This document shows positions 11,746-24,100 of a DNA stretch of 64,000 nucleotides, in pieces. This stretch comes from Sphagnum compactum. Taxonomy: Eukaryota; Bryophyta; Sphagnopsida; Sphagnales. Both the position numbers and the translations under genes were made by a program. The stretch is from assembly GCA_965153455.1 (NCBI GenBank), contig OZ234498.1:17670001-17734000 (forward strand), given 5' to 3'. How positions within the stretch are numbered: position 1 is the stretch's first letter; each line of letters starts with the position of its first letter. A model generated the notes under the pieces. That model made no database searches, was not told where the DNA came from, and saw only the letters and a program-made list of their open reading frames with translations.

Positions 11746-14094
11746 CTCCAAACATCTAATAGTTAATCATGTTCTGTTCATGCAACAATCAATTTTAATT
11801 AACTAATAATCATGTATTTTATGGAGCATACTAGGTATAGGCCATCATGCTTGGTGACTCTCAATGTTTTTCTTTAGGAATTTTCACTTTTTTGGGGCAA
11901 ATTTTCACCATTTAGTGAATTTGTTTTTTTGAAAAAGGAATATTTTGTCATAAAAATTCTATTTTAAAGGAAAAAATACCAAAAAAAAAGAAATTTCTGA
12001 AAAACTGCAATTACTGCTTGCAACATGAAAGGGTGTTTAAGATTTTTCCTACTTTCATATTTTGAATATTTGAATATCGCCAAAATTGGCTAAATATTTT
12101 TATGGTTGATTGCCACTTGAGTGACATCACAAATTTGAAAGAAAATAACACGCAATGGGAGGGGAACAAAGAGGCATGATCACAAGGGTGGCTAAAAGGG
12201 GTGTGATCATAGAGCCCCTAAAGGAGGTGTGTGATCTCAATATTTTGATATCACCTAACATTTGGAGACTCCCCATTTATTGAAGTAATAATTAAGACAT
12301 TTAACACCAAAAGAAGGAGGCAACAATAGGTAGCTTTGCAAATGAGGAATTTTGGTGGAAGCAAAAGTGAAGTAAATGGGTTCATGGATTAAACCTTTGG
12401 AAATCATTAAGAATAGGCTTCATTGAAGAAGGGTTGACAATGGTGAAGGGGTAAATGGCATGGGAACTAGATGATCGGGCCATGGACTTGGGCACGATTC
12501 TAGTTGCATGTTCACACTATATGATGAGTTGTGGCTCTCATTATTGTTTTGGACACATTTTTTTACTTGCCACTTCATGGCCTCAAAATTAATGGTATTT
12601 TTGTTTTTACCCAAAAAAAACCACTAAATGGGATAATGGATAAACCTTTGAAAATTGGACAATCTAGGAAATGAAAGTATGGATGGAACTCATAGAAGTT
12701 GAATAATTTAGGGAAAAGATGAAATATCATTTTCATCATTGCCCCATCTTCCAACTAGCTTTATTTTCATTTTTTTGTCTAACTTTGCAAAAAATTAAAC
12801 ATTTTACACAAGCATATGAGAAAATTGTTTACTAAAGAAGAGAGCAAATGATAAAATTGCTCTCCATCCACTATGAACCTTGTTCCTTCCACTCAAAGGA
12901 TCAATCATAAATAGTGCACCTCTTACCTTTCATTAGAAAGAATTGAATGTGAAGCATAAATAAAAGTTTTAACACACATATGGGGAATTTTTTTAATCAA
13001 ATGTTTTTCAATGATGAAACCTTGGCAATTTTTTTCCTTTAACAACATTGAGCTTGGCATCACATTTTACTTGTTGCACTTTTCCAATGCTTACACTCTT
13101 AGATTGAAGTAATCTCGAAAACAATTCATATCCAACCATGTACTGGCCCCTCATTTTTGGAATACCCCTCCTAAGCTCAAGTACCCTACACAAAATTGAT
13201 TACTTGTATTGAATTTAATCAATCCCTTTTTTGGTTGGCCTCCCTACTTGAGAATAATTTGAATTGTCCTTTATAATTGATGCTAGAAAAAAATGATCTC
13301 ATTGTTTTGTCCTTGTTCATTCTAAAATTGAATGTAGTGTATACCTTGGGTCAATGAATCAAAATTTTTTGTCTAAATTATATGTGGTAGACTAACCTTT
13401 AATATTATACGTTGTCATTTGATTATGTCAATAATTTTGTTGTTTTAGTTTTCATAGATTTTAACCTTTTCCTAGCTAAAGATGATGTTCTTTGTGTTGA
13501 AGGTTCATGATTTCTGTTTAGTGAAATGTTTATTTACTTATATTAAAAAAAAAGTGGCATGATTTTTTTCATTTCTTTTAGAAATTGATTTGTGAAGTGT
13601 AATTTATAGTGATTAGAGAGATTTGTGAAAGGTGATTTTTTTAATGAAATCATGTTGTGGCTTTTGTTTGTGTTTGAACATTTGGTTGTTCAAACACATG
13701 TGTTACTTTTGTGCATTTATGATGACTTTTGTTGTTTTTGTGTTAGGTTGAACTTTGATAATGTTTGATAAAAAGTTATACATACAAGGTAAGGTTTTTA
13801 AAAAAATAAAATGGTATTTTTTTTTGAAAAATATAGTTTGAGTAGAAAAACATGCACATGTGATGTTGTATAATTTAATTAGGTTGTTAATAACTATGTC
13901 ATTGAATATGTTGTTTGTTGTTTAGTAATCCAAACCAATACATGCAAAACATAATTTTCAAAACAACAAAGGTGAAAGAATAGATCAAATATGGTGAAAT
14001 CTAATTTCAACACTCCAAGTATGTGATGCATTTTATTTTGAAAACCACCATTGTATGCAAGTGTAGTTGATTGCAGTTTAATTTGTATTAATGG
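11746..14094. other. AT-rich spacer without recognisable genes
   Basis: Strongly AT-rich with many homopolymer runs. Open frames are short and resemble nothing I know. Confidence 0.5.
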
Positions 14095-14325
14095 TATGTA
14101 TGTTGCATTTTAGTGATAAATAAGTTTTGTTAGTAGCACTTTAGTTGTAAATTAGTTTTACTTAAGTTGAAAGGATGGGCATTTAGATACCTTTTGCATT
14201 ACAATGTTATGTATGTTGCTTTGTAATGATAAATAAGTTTTGTTAATGACATTGCAATTGTAAATTAATTTATTTAAGTTGAAAATATGGACATTTATAT
14301 ATCTTTTGCATCACTATATTATGTA
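14095..14325. repeat. Imperfect tandem duplication, about 114 bp period, 2 copies
   Basis: TATGTATGTTGC followed by GTGATAAATAAGTTTTGTTA-like text begins at 14095 and again at about 14209. The copies share the AAGTTGAAA..GG(G/A)CATTTA and CTTTTGCAT blocks. Diverged and non-coding. Confidence 0.75.
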
Positions 14326-16029
14326 CATGTTATTGATTTCATTTCACATGCGACATTGGATATCAGGATATGACAAATTTCAAGTAGACAAGGTGGAATG
14401 AAAAAAAAATGGTTCAAGCTCCATTTCAACAAAAATAAAAGAAAATATTAATTTATAAAAAATAATGTTTTAGATGACAACATTTGATTATTGTGGTTCA
14501 TCATTTTTTAGATGACCTTTTGTTTAGGTAGAGGAATCTTTTTGTTATAAATAACTTGGGTAATATATTTGGATTTATAATAAAATTTTATTTCAACATT
14601 TAAAAAAAAAAAAGGCTCTTGTAATGCATTTTTCAACCTTGAATGTCAATGCATACAATTTGAGATCCATTTCATATTATAAAATAGTGATGGAATGCGA
14701 TTTCTACATTATCTATTGTAATTTGGACAATGATAATGTGTGTGCACGGTTTGCACATTTGCACTATAAGTTGTAATTTAGTTGTCCAATATTATTAAAA
14801 TCAATTTCCATACAATTACATTGGAACCCATAATTAAACACCTAGTTGCAAAGGATATCAATAAATTTCTTTTGTCAATGAATGAATGAAAAATCATGCA
14901 AACATTAAATTCATTACAATTACATTCAAATACTACCTTACATGCCAACATGAATTGTTGCATAGTTGTTAATTAGTTGAAGTCATTAATGTGTTTCCAT
15001 TGTACTAATAGTTGCAATGGAAATCAACAAAATTCATCATTGATGAATGGATGAAAAGCAATGTCAACATTATGTTACAACAATAGTTGCAAATTGGTTG
15101 CATTGGAGTTGCAGAACAATTATTTTTGCACAATTGCAACCAAGTTGCATAGTTGCATACATATATAGTTCCACACATGGTTCCGCAACTCATGCAACTT
15201 ATTCAAAAACACTCATGTAATAAAAATATGTTGAATTGCAAAGAAGTTGCAAGTGGTCATTACAACTCAAAAGCCCAAATGCAAGGCCAATTGCAATTAC
15301 CCTATTTTTCATAATGATTGTATATGTATCAGTTCCATTTTTGTGATGATTGTCTTCAACTTCTTGACAAAACATATTAGAAACTCCAAAATGTGTATTC
15401 GAAATGGACACTTAATGTTAAAATTTCAAACTACTTGCATCATATAAACATAGGGGGGGTATTCGATGAGGGAATTTTGTTTTTCCTCACCGTATTATTA
15501 TTTAATTTTTTTAATATGCACATATTTCACCCACCTTATATTTATTTATAATTTATTTAATGCATTCAATTTCAATACCTTATATTCAAATTTTTTAAGT
15601 TTAATAAGTTTGGAGCTAAAAAAACTTTAAAAAGCTTTTTAAATAGTTTCCATTGTAGCTTAGCTTAGACAATGTATGAGAGTTTAGAATGGAAAAATAT
15701 AAGAGCTCATAGTTTGAAAGAAACATTTGATATAAATTTCATTTAACATATTTCACATGTATAGTTTACATGATCTTGATCACCACCTTTAAATCCATAG
15801 CCCAATCATCATCTTTTGCTCTTAATGTTCCATTCCATTATTATTACATGTATTACAAAATTAGATTATATATTTAACTTCATAATTAATTGAACCTACT
15901 AACAACTTATAATGCCTTTTATTTTTAATACATTCCATATATATATTCTAATACTAAGGATTAACATGTACCCCATATTAATTATATTTTTATTTGCATA
16001 TTTTGTAAACTCAAAGAAAAATGTTCGCT
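14326..16029. other. AT-rich spacer; GTTGCA-rich patch at about 15010-15290
   Basis: No gene recognised. Between about 15010 and 15290 the hexamer GTTGCA or its complement TGCAAC recurs many times in both orientations, possibly worn satellite-like sequence. Confidence 0.4.
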
Positions 16030-16097
16030 TTTAGAATGTGTGTTCCCATCTTCACGAGTGGAATTATTGATCTTGATATCAACAACTAACTCATTAG

Positions 16098-16206
16098 CAC
16101 CTTCTTTAGTGATAATGTCAAATGTTTCATGACCTTGTAACATTTTTTCTAAGACACTGTCATGTGCACCTTTTTTAGTGATAGTGTCAAATGGTGCATG
16201 ACCCTA
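16098..16206. repeat. Short duplication inside the copia relic (about 69 bp period)
   Basis: CACCTT(C/T)TTTAGTGATA(A/G)TGTCAAATG followed by CATGACC occurs at 16098 and again at 16167 with a few substitutions. Confidence 0.6.
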
Positions 16207-17615
16207 TAATGTGCAGCATGGGACAATGTTACGTGATGTTAGTCCTTGTAATGCTCATGTTGTTTCAATGTGCAACTAGGGATTTGCCATGAAATGTATG
16301 GTATGATTTTGCTTGTGATTAGGTACCACATCCTATACATGGACTTGAACATCTTCATGAAAGATAACATCTTTCTTAATCACAATTTTATTGTGCACTT
16401 TGTCCCAAAGCTTGTAGGTTTTACTTTTAACATTGTATCTAAGAAACACATACACTGCTTGTTCTCGAAATCCAATTTGCTCCGAAGCTCTTTTAGATTG
16501 TGCACATAAACATCACTTTTAAAGACCTTCATATGTGTCATAATGGGCTTACATTTGCACCAAGCTTGCAATGGAATCATTATTTCTAGCTCGTTTGTGA
16601 AAAATGCGATTAAATAACACAAACAACACTTTGGAAAACCTCTCCCTAAAATTTGAGAAGAATACTATGACCATGTATTGACACTTTTAACAGGTGTTCA
16701 AATTTCTCTTTATATAACTCCATTTTGTTATGGAGTGTTGGGTATAGTTAGTTCCTATTTCAATCCTTGCTCAACAAAGTACTTAAATGCAATGTATTCC
16801 CCTCTTCTATCATTCCTAAGTTTAACAAGTTTGTTTCATGTTTCCCTAATGATTCATACATCATTTTCTTAACACAAGAGGACTCAAGACTTTTTCCAAA
16901 TGTAATAAACAAGTTAATCCCTTATTTATCATCCTTGAACAAACAAATCATAAGGGTCCCTGTACTGAATCTACATTCATAGGACCACAAATGTATGTGT
17001 GATGAAATTGCCATGGATATTCAACCTTTTTCCACTCTCGGTTGATAGGAAAGGAATATTGCTTATGGTTCTTACCATGTGCACATCCAATTTTTTGGTT
17101 TGAAATATTTAATCCAATTACCATACCCTCTTTTTGCATTTTTCTAATAACATCGAAGTGGACATCTAGCCAAGTCAATCGTGCCACCTCTTGAAAGTGC
17201 TCTTCCCATTGTCTCTAGCAATGACTACATTAGCTTGACATTTAGGCATTTCCATCTTCAATTGCATTCTACAAAGTTGACCATCTTTAACTCCAACCAT
17301 GATGAGTTTGCCTTCACCTTTCTTTGAATACAATCTACAAACATCCTTATCATATACAACAACAATCCCTTTGTTCGTCATTTGTCCCATAGACATGAGG
17401 CTCTTTCACAAATCTAGAACATTGAATGCATTTTGGATGATTCCCTTCTACCAAACACCATGAACTAGGGATTTAATCTCAATGCTCCTAGTCCCATCAA
17501 CCCAAACATTTGCATTTGGGGCTACTTTTTACTCCCAAACTTTGAGTTCAATAGGCCTCAACTCTTGAAACCAATGTTTATTGTTTGTCATGTGCTAGGA
17601 TGCAGATGGATTTGT

Positions 17616-17685
17616 ATACCATGCATCTTCACTTGAAGTAACATATGTATATACCACACATCTTCACTTGAAGTAACATGTGTAT
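17616..17685. repeat. 35-bp tandem duplication inside the copia relic
   Basis: Two adjacent 35-bp units, each ATACCA..CATCTTCACTTGAAG.. and ending TGTAT, start at 17616 and 17651 and differ at only a few positions. Confidence 0.8.
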
Positions 17686-19020
17686 AGCATGCTTGACTCT
17701 CTATGAGTATTGAAGACATCTAAGGTTTTATTCGAATCGATTCTAAATCGAGAATCTCATCTATGACCATGAATGCATTTGCCTTTATGACATTGGCTTA
17801 GCTCTTGCTAGTTTGACCTCCTTCACTTTTCGTGGTATTTGGACAATCTTTCAACCAATAACCCACTTCATCACAACCGTGACATGTTGTTTTCTGTTTC
17901 AATTCAACAATGTGTTGTGCTCTCTCTCTTTCCATTGTTCTAGTGTGAGGTTCTTTTTCTGGTTATGAGCTCCACTACCAACACTCTTCCTTGCAACAAA
18001 TGCTTTGTCATTCTCTACATTAGTATCTTCTGATCTATTCTTGAGTGTAGATTCCCTCTTTAAAAGTCTGGCATGAAAGGATTTCATCGTGTCTGCTCTG
18101 CAATAGGCACACCATCCTAGGCTAGTAACAAAGGTTCATAGCTGGGTGGTAATCCAACCTTGATCTTGGTAAGCAATTGCCTCACTAATGCTCTCTCCTA
18201 GATCATTCAACTTTCTTGCTAGAGCAGAAATACTACTGATGTACATGGAAATACTATCATGTTCTTGCATATGGTACTTGTAAAATTTCTCTTGCAGATG
18301 TGCAATGATCTCTTTTACCATTTGATTGTGTAACCTATTCAGAATTGCCCACATATCAGCGACTGGCACAATTGATGAGTTGCTCCATGTGCTCTCTATC
18401 AATAGATCGCAGTATGCATCCTGCAGCTTGTTTATCAATCACACTCATGCCACACAGCTTGGTCTGCTGTTGTAATAAGTGTCTCTGTCCCTTCCACAAT
18501 CAACTATTACTCCTTGGCCCCAAAAAATGAACTGCATGTGAAACTTCCAAAGATGCAAATTGTCTCCATTGAATTTTTCTACTCTTACAATCTCCTTCAC
18601 CTCTGAATCCTTGATACTCATGTTGAGTTATCTATTTTTTAGCCACAAGAAAACTGCACCATGTTTCCAGAATGTAAAAACAGCAAGCCTGAATCACCAC
18701 TCCTTGGAGAATCAAGAAAATATAAAATGAAGAAAATCTACATCACCGCTGATCTAAGCACTCATTTGGAAAAATTTCTCAAGAACCAATAAGCTACCAT
18801 TCTATCACTTTCTCTGTAAAAGTCTACATTCTTCTCAGTGGATTTCTTGACTTGCTTTGTGGGCCCATAACCTATAGAAAATAGACATATATAGAGATGA
18901 ACCTTGAACAATACAAACAAGTTTTATTGCAAGTAAGTGAAAGACGCAAAAACAATCAGCAAAAAAACTAACTAAGCAATAGTCATCTAACAAGTATATC
19001 ACTCTGCAGAAAAGAGAAAG

Positions 19021-19032
19021 GCTCTGATAGAG
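19021..19032 (-). other. Candidate primer-binding site of the copia remnant
   Basis: On the minus strand this reads CTCTATCAGAGC. Nine consecutive bases (TATCAGAGC) match the initiator-methionine tRNA primer site TGGTATCAGAGC used by plant copia elements. It lies about 400 bp upstream of the Gag ATG, where a primer site is expected. The LTR that should abut it was not delimited. Confidence 0.5.
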
Positions 19033-21122
19033 TCAGGGCGGGAATAGTAACTTGAATTCTTGTTGTGTGCTAGCTAAACTACTTAACAAAAGACCAATCT
19101 GATTGTTCTTGATGCTAATCCATTGGATACACAATGCATCCATTCAACACCAAATAGCAGTCTCATCTTGCTTATGATCTATATGGTCTGTGTCTTACAG
19201 AGGTGTGTCAGATGTCAATGGCATGTTTCAGCCAGTGACCTAGACAGATTGAGCAACTATGCATGACAAATATGTCTGGACTAGTGGGATATTAAGACAA
19301 AATTTTGTCCACCAGGCTCATTTTCTATACATGGAGATGTGGCTGTTGAGCTTCAGCAATGTACTTGCCACCAGTGTATTCTGCACATTGAGGGCCATGC
19401 TGTACAAAGTTTTCCCAGACAAACCTCATATGCTGCAGTTGTCTTTGCTATGAAACTCATTGTGGGTCGACGCTGTTGTGTCCTGGTAAAACAATTATGG
19501 ATCTTGGGCATAATCAAACTCTTGATGGTAGGCTTCTTGATGAGGAATCAGGGCACTGTGTTCAATTAGGTTGGACTTCTCTCCTGGTGGAAGACCATGT
19601 TTGTCGATACATTCAGGTAATTGTTATGAGTAACTTGTATCTTGTGTCCTTTTGTTTCTTAGCTTGCATGATGAATGGTCTACGACACTTATTCCCAACA
19701 TGGTGGGGGAGAATTCAGACCTTGATGGGCAGCCTTCTTGCGTAGTTTGCCTATCAAGTGAGCCATGTATGCAATTTCCTGCAAAGCCAGTGTGCAAAGC
19801 AACTAATTCAACTGTGGAACATCAGGATTGCCAAGACAATTCTAGAGGCCTGCACCTTGTTAAGTCTGTCAAGGGGCTGTAAAGAATTGGCCAGACAAAT
19901 ACAAGATGCAAATGCTATTTTTGGCTTCAATGGATTTTGGCATCAAGGAAGCATCTGTCATTAGTCCTCAAATGATCAAATTCAGTGCACTCATACAGCA
20001 TTGGTCAGTTTTTCTCCCCTCCAGTTTCACTCTTTCAACTGCAACAGGCTGACGAAAATGTGTGAGTACCTGGTGCTTCAGCTAGAACTGTTGATTCTGC
20101 TAAAAAAAGGCTGTACAGGTCTGTCAGCTATGGTAGGAAAACCCAGCATGAGATAAAATGAGGGATCACATGCTTTGAATTACTCCTTGGCGGCCATTCA
20201 AAGCAGAACATGTCCCCAATGGACTTTCGATACTTGGCTTCATATCAATTGCGACAAAGGGATTGATTGAGATCAAGTGCTTGCTGTTTGAGTTCAGATC
20301 TTCACCCCACATGCTTTTTTCTCTTGGGTTACAAACAGCTGACACAGAACAGAAAGTGTAGGCCATGGTCACAGCCAAGTTCAGATCCTCTATGTCCACA
20401 GGAATGGAGAATGTTGTGCAGTCTCTTTCAATTTAGATTCTATACCTAATGGCTGAAGTTCAATATGCAAGAACCTGTTCCAGTGCAAAACATCACAGTA
20501 CAGTGAGTAGAATAAAGAAGGCTTACTGGTGAGCATTCAGTTGTGTTGGTCCATGGTCCTGCAAAAGGTACATGTCCACAATCTTCCACAAAATCCTTCA
20601 AAGACCTTTTGCTTATTGATTGTACACTTTCTAAGTAGACCCCACTAATATGTACTCTGCAAATAGATATAACAGTGCGGCTGCAAGCTTCAACTACCTC
20701 TGATTTATTTGGTTTCCAGGAGTACCTTACCTTACCCACAAGATATCTCTACACAGCAAACTTCTGAGAGCTATGGACCATAATCTCAAAACTGTAAGGC
20801 TCACTGATGCTGTGCTCACCTCCCCTGGGCTAACCCACTTTCCATGTGCCTGTGTACTACATTTTAACTGGACCATCTGTGGTTGCCTACACCACCACAG
20901 CTTCAGCTACATCCCCAGTGGAAGAAAATGGAGCTTTGCCTAGTCTTTCTGGTCCTCTCATGACCACACTGAGTCTGTTCTTGAGCTTCAATTCCTGTTC
21001 CACCCTTGCAATGCAAAGCTTCCTTTGACATCATGTGTAGTGGTTTTGTGAGCCTGTTGGTTGTACTGCTGATGAATTTGAATTGGAGTCACAGAATGAT
21101 GGCATGTTACAGGATTTTGTGG
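19033..21122. other. Spacer; may include 5' LTR remains and the 3' UTR of the C2-domain gene
   Basis: Short frames occur on both strands but none has recognisable domains. The part nearest 21122 is probably 3' UTR of the minus-strand C2-domain gene. I see no tRNA or ncRNA. Confidence 0.35.
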
Positions 21123-24100
21123 TCAGAAAGGAGGGTTGTGAGGACGACTTTTCTGATAAAGATGACCTCTGGTAGGAGGCATTAAATCTTGTGATCTCTT
21201 TGCATGATCAGGAGATGGGTCATCAATGCTACAGTTTTCCAACAACCTGTGGGTGCTCTTACTGACAATGTCCACCTGATGTCTGTTATTGGGATCTTGG
21301 TAAGAAACTGCCTGAGAAGCAGCTGATTGTTGTGGCTTATTGCGACGAGGACCGTTCTCAGGAGGATAGTTTTGGCCAAGAGGAACTTGATATTGTTGAA
21401 CTTGACCTCTTAGGATTCTTCCCTGTGACTCTTGGTGACTGCTAGTTTGAACATTGGACAATGATGGGAGATGCAATCCTCTGCTGTGTCCAGAAAATGA
21501 ATTTGGTGGTGGGAGGTTGCTATTAGGTGTTTGTCTCACATTTGCATGAGATGAAATTCCACTAGGAGTGTAATCTCCAGGTGATCTGAAGTTTCCTTCA
21601 TCAGGCACCACCACCCCAGAATTGTAAGCCAAACTGTCCTCTTCATACTCCTCATACTCTTGCTGCTCTGAACCATATTCCTGCTTGTGCTCATAGTTCT
21701 CATGCTCATCATTATCTTGTTCATGCAGAGGATAGTCTCCAAGTGCTCTGGAATGTCCTTTAAATGGCACTGCTATCCTAGTCACATAAGCATAGCCCTC
21801 ACCCTCCTCCTCATCCTCCTGCTCATAGTTCTCATAGTCATCATTTTCTTCTTTATGCTCATTGTTGTCCGTGCCTTCTTCTTGATTGTAATTTCCAGAT
21901 GTCTCATACTCACCCATGTATTGCTGAGTGAGATCGAACTCCTCATCAATGTCATGCTTGGCTTCATACTCATCCACAATGTGGGTGCTATAGCGATTGT
22001 GTGCAGTAGTTTCAAAAGCATGCTCCTCCTGATTGTTCCCTTGCCAGACTTTCCTAGTTCCACCCATGATGTGGGCATGTTCGCTCCCAAACCACCCCAT
22101 GTTGTCACCCCGTATATCAAATTGACCAATGTCAGGAGGTTTAGAGTTCTCATCAACTCCACTTTCAGTCACAAGATCTCCATCCTCTGAGTCAGAAGCA
22201 TATGTGTGCAAGTCACTTCTGAGATTCTCATTGTGATCACTTACATCTTCATTGATTGTTACATTGCTTGCAGAAAGGGACTTATAAACACCCACACCAG
22301 CCTTCTGTGTTTTGCCATAGGAGCCATCACCTTTGTGTGGATTAGAAACCCCAAAATGAGATGCTTGAGAATCATGACTGTATCCAACATTGTTGGCAGG
22401 TACATTTGACCTACTTGGGCTTCCAGATGTATAGGAAGCTTTAGTTTTTTTCAGTGCATCAGAGTCAGCATCAAAATTGGATTGGTTGAGGCCTGGAAGA
22501 TGATGACCTTGAAGACCATGTTTGGACCCAGTAGGAAATTGATTGCTCTGATTGCTTTGACCAAAGGCACCAGCAGGTGGTTGAAGAACAGGTGAATGAG
22601 ATTCCTCTATGAAGTGTTGTGAGGAAGGTTTTGCATGTGGGATTGCATGCACTGCGCGTGCTTGCGATCTATCAGATTGCTTAGAAAGTCTTGCTGATCT
22701 ATTGAATTCCACATCGGAGTCTAAACCGGGAGGATCAAGACGAGGATGATGTCTTGTTGGAGGCTCCTCACTCTTGGCTGTAGGTGACTGAATGCTTTGA
22801 CCACTTTGGAAAGAGGAGGCTCTTGATCCAGGACTTCGGTGAATGGGAACATCAGGAGTATTCAACAGAGTCTGACTTGACTTTTTCATTGGTGGGATTG
22901 CAGGAGCTACCTCATTGACTATCTTTGGCACTGGACTTGCTTGTGATCGTCTCGACTCCAACTTTGCAGAATTGCCAGATGATTTTGATTTCATGGAATT
23001 GGCAGTTCTGTCTGATTCCGACCCAGAGTCCTCGGAGTTTAGATCTGTATGTTGAGGCTGTTGACTATTTGCAACCTGTCTCTGCTTGTACACAGGACGT
23101 TCCTTGTCTAATTCTCCAGGAATGGAAATCCTTTGATCAGGATGCAACTTTGGTTGGACACTGACAGGAAACTTGCCAGGTGGAGGCCTTCTTTGCACTG
23201 CACTTGGTGCCAATCGAGACTGGGGCTCAAGCTCAGGAGCTTGTTGACGAACAGGAGGTGCTCGCTCCTGGTGTTGATGGACATCAGGCAACTGATGGTG
23301 ATCAGGGCCAAAGAAATTCTGTGGTGGTTTTGCTACCAACCTGGATGCAGTGACTCCATACTTAACATGTTCCTCTCTGGACTGATGGCCTGTAATTTGA
23401 GGTGTGATTTGTGGAGAGGCAGGATTGTAATGTTGTCCAGGATGATGCCTTGGATTGCCACCAGAAGTATGGTGACCTGGAGATGCTTGAGCTCCACGAT
23501 CATGTTGTTGCACATGCCATTGATCTTTGGGCTTACGTTGTACATTGGGGGATCTGGACCAGGCAGAATCATCGTCACGATAAGATTCTTCAGTATAAGC
23601 CTGATGAGGGCTTTGAGAATCTTGAAAAGAATACCGATCCTCATTAGAACAGAACCGAACTTCCTTAAGAAGATGTGGAGTTGTTGAGCTGGTTGAGCCT
23701 CGAGATCCATAGTCTGCATCAGGTTCATGAATTCGCCTTGCACTTGGAGCTCCAGCACTCACTGGATTAGTCCTCCGGGGGTATGGTGAAGCATCACCTG
23801 TTTCTGAGAGTCTTTGATCTGCATTAGAAACTCGGTCCTGTCCAACATATGCAACACACGATAGTACTGGATTCATGAGTCTCATAATGTCCAGTTCATA
23901 GACAGGTGCAGAAACATATCAAGACAATAACATGGACAATATATGCATCATGATGCCTTATCATCCTTTGGCAAATGCAGCTTTCTGATAAGCAACTAAC
24001 ATAGTGAAACCCAGGCAACACGTTTGCTGTTGTGACACAGCTCCATAAGGCTCTATATATGGGAAGAGAAAGCACAAGGGGATCTAACATAGTAAGATCA

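Larger units (their letters stand above)
16030..18621 (-). mobile_element. Ty1/copia LTR-retrotransposon remnant (gag to integrase), broken
   Basis: Minus-strand coding relic with several frameshifts and stops. In order from high to low coordinates: a Gag start at 18619-18621 with the FNGDNLHLWKF-type copia Gag opening; UBN2-like Gag helices at about 18136-18440; a zinc-knuckle-like segment at 17843-17884, spaced like CX2CX4HX4C but with Tyr in place of His; a GAG-pre-integrase segment at about 16950-17190 containing an ICGPM motif; and an integrase C-terminal segment at about 16380-16600. No reverse transcriptase or RNase H was recognised below 16 kb, and no LTR pair was found. The relic is truncated and not functional. 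Confidence 0.8.

Noticed and set aside
21687-22190. Plus-strand frame rich in Ile, Leu and Val opposite the acidic tail of the C2-domain protein
   Set aside because: The hydrophobic composition is the reverse complement of Glu/Asp codons, not a membrane protein.
23838-23885. ATG at 23885 as the true start of the tail protein
   Set aside because: A good acceptor AG directly precedes codon 17 and joins in phase to two C2 exons upstream; kept only as a possible alternative start.
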